Origin: Streptomyces tirandamycinicus
GTDB taxonomy: Bacteria > Actinomycetota > Actinomycetes > Streptomycetales > Streptomycetaceae
Reading direction: 5' to 3'
Length of the DNA: 64,000 nt
NCBI RefSeq assembly: GCF_003097515.1
Contig: NZ_CP029188.1
Location: 2,916,501 to 2,980,500, forward strand
The notes under the pieces are model-generated. The model searched no databases. It had not been told where the DNA came from and saw nothing but the letters and a program-made list of their open reading frames with translations. A program made the translations under genes and the position numbers. Below, piece by piece: positions 63,563 through 64,000 of the stretch; position 1 is the stretch's first letter, and every line of letters starts with the position of its first letter.

Positions 63563-64000
63563 TCAGTCCGGGGCGGTGGTCCGCCGCGCCAGCCGGAACA
63601 GCCGGATCTCGCGTTCCACCCTCGCCTGGTACGTCGCGTACGGCGGCCAGAACGCGAGCGCGGCCTCCCAGGCCGCCGCACGTTCCTCGCCGGTGAGCAG
63701 TTCGGCCCGCACCGGCACGTCCGCGCCCCGCCAGCTGATCTCCGCCTCCGGGTGGGCGAGCAGATTGCCCGTCCAGGCCGGATGACCGGGCCGGCCGAAG
63801 TTGGAACCGACGAGGACCCAGGTGCCGGTGGCCTCCTCCGGTATGCACGCGAGCGGCGTACGGCGCGCGAGCCCCGTCCTCGCACCGCGCGCGGTCAGCA
63901 CCAGCCCCGGCAGCAGCTGCGCACTGAGCAGCACTCTGCCCCGGGTGAGCCGGTGGACGGCCCGGTCCACGGCGGGGACGACATGTGGGGCGATGCGTGC
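63563..64000 (-). CDS. Deazaflavin-dependent nitroreductase-family protein, 5' end beyond window
   Basis: The visible ~145 residues match the Ddn-type F420-binding split-barrel family: LVLTARGARTGLARRTPLAC, WVLVGSNFGRPGHPAWTGNL and LLAHPEAEISWRGADVPVRA. The frame stays open to the window edge (reading VVPAVDRAVHRLTRGR), so the true start is probably outside; the first visible start-like codon is the GTG at 63970. Members use reduced F420 to reduce quinones, nitro groups or enones. This fits the F420 theme of the window (FO synthase and LLM enzymes). Confidence 0.8.
   Translation of the reverse strand, partial: ARIAPHVVPAVDRAVHRLTRGRVLLSAQLLPGLVLTARGARTGLARRTPLACIPEEATGTWVLVGSNFGRPGHPAWTGNLLAHPEAEISWRGADVPVRAELLTGEERAAAWEAALAFWPPYATYQARVEREIRLFRLARRTTAPD

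Overview
The window reads as chromosomal DNA of a Streptomyces or close relative. G+C is very high, codon third positions are strongly GC-biased, and the content is genus-typical: AfsK/AfsR/AfsS regulators, HTH–DUF397 (WhiJ/BldB-like) pairs, an FO synthase, F420/LLM oxidoreductases and T7SS-style RHS proteins. No rRNA, tRNA or CRISPR array was seen. All identifications come from reading the sequence and from memory of the families; no search was run.

Layout. 0.3–7.5 kb: zinc-ribbon membrane protein, large membrane protein, S11 D-Ala-D-Ala carboxypeptidase with a very long low-complexity N-terminus, and a GPP34 protein. 8.2–9.4 kb: HTH/DUF397 pair. 9.4–12.6 kb (minus strand): an NLR-type NTPase with TPRs, preceded by a small helical protein; the two share a RHIM-like motif, which suggests an amyloid-signalling immune or cell-death pair. 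12.9–17.2 kb: an ADP-ribosylglycohydrolase homologue that has lost its metal-binding aspartates, and the bifunctional FO synthase FbiC.

17.4–33.1 kb is accessory DNA. An SseB-like / WXG-like / RHS cassette carries a C-terminal toxin and an immunity gene. It is followed by a decayed toxin tail with its own immunity-like gene, a second toxin-fragment/immunity-like pair on the other strand, a complete WhiJ-type triad (HATPase, HTH, DUF397), more orphan immunity-like genes including a CdiI_2-like one, a phosphatase pseudogene, a metallo-beta-lactamase-fold protein and an IS5-like remnant.

33.2–44.3 kb: LLM oxidoreductase, Tat-exported PHP-family hydrolase, SDR/MarR divergent pair with palindromic operators, epoxide-hydrolase-like protein, APC permease, and a coupled aldehyde dehydrogenase / N-acyl-D-amino-acid deacylase pair.

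44.7–57.4 kb: a catabolic-looking set (two LLM oxidoreductases, SDR, hotdog thioesterase, ACMSD-like amidohydrolase, acyl-CoA ligase, Ltp-type thiolase, DUF35 protein, enoyl-CoA hydratase). Five copies of a 17-bp inverted repeat, TCTGAC-N5-GTCAGA, lie at its promoters and suggest one regulon. This set surrounds afsR and afsS; afsK follows at 58.6–61.0 kb. The last 3 kb hold a VOC protein, a TetR regulator and an edge-truncated deazaflavin-dependent nitroreductase.

Spacers between genes are unusually rich in short GC-rich tandem repeats (9–50 bp units), a recurring trait of this window.
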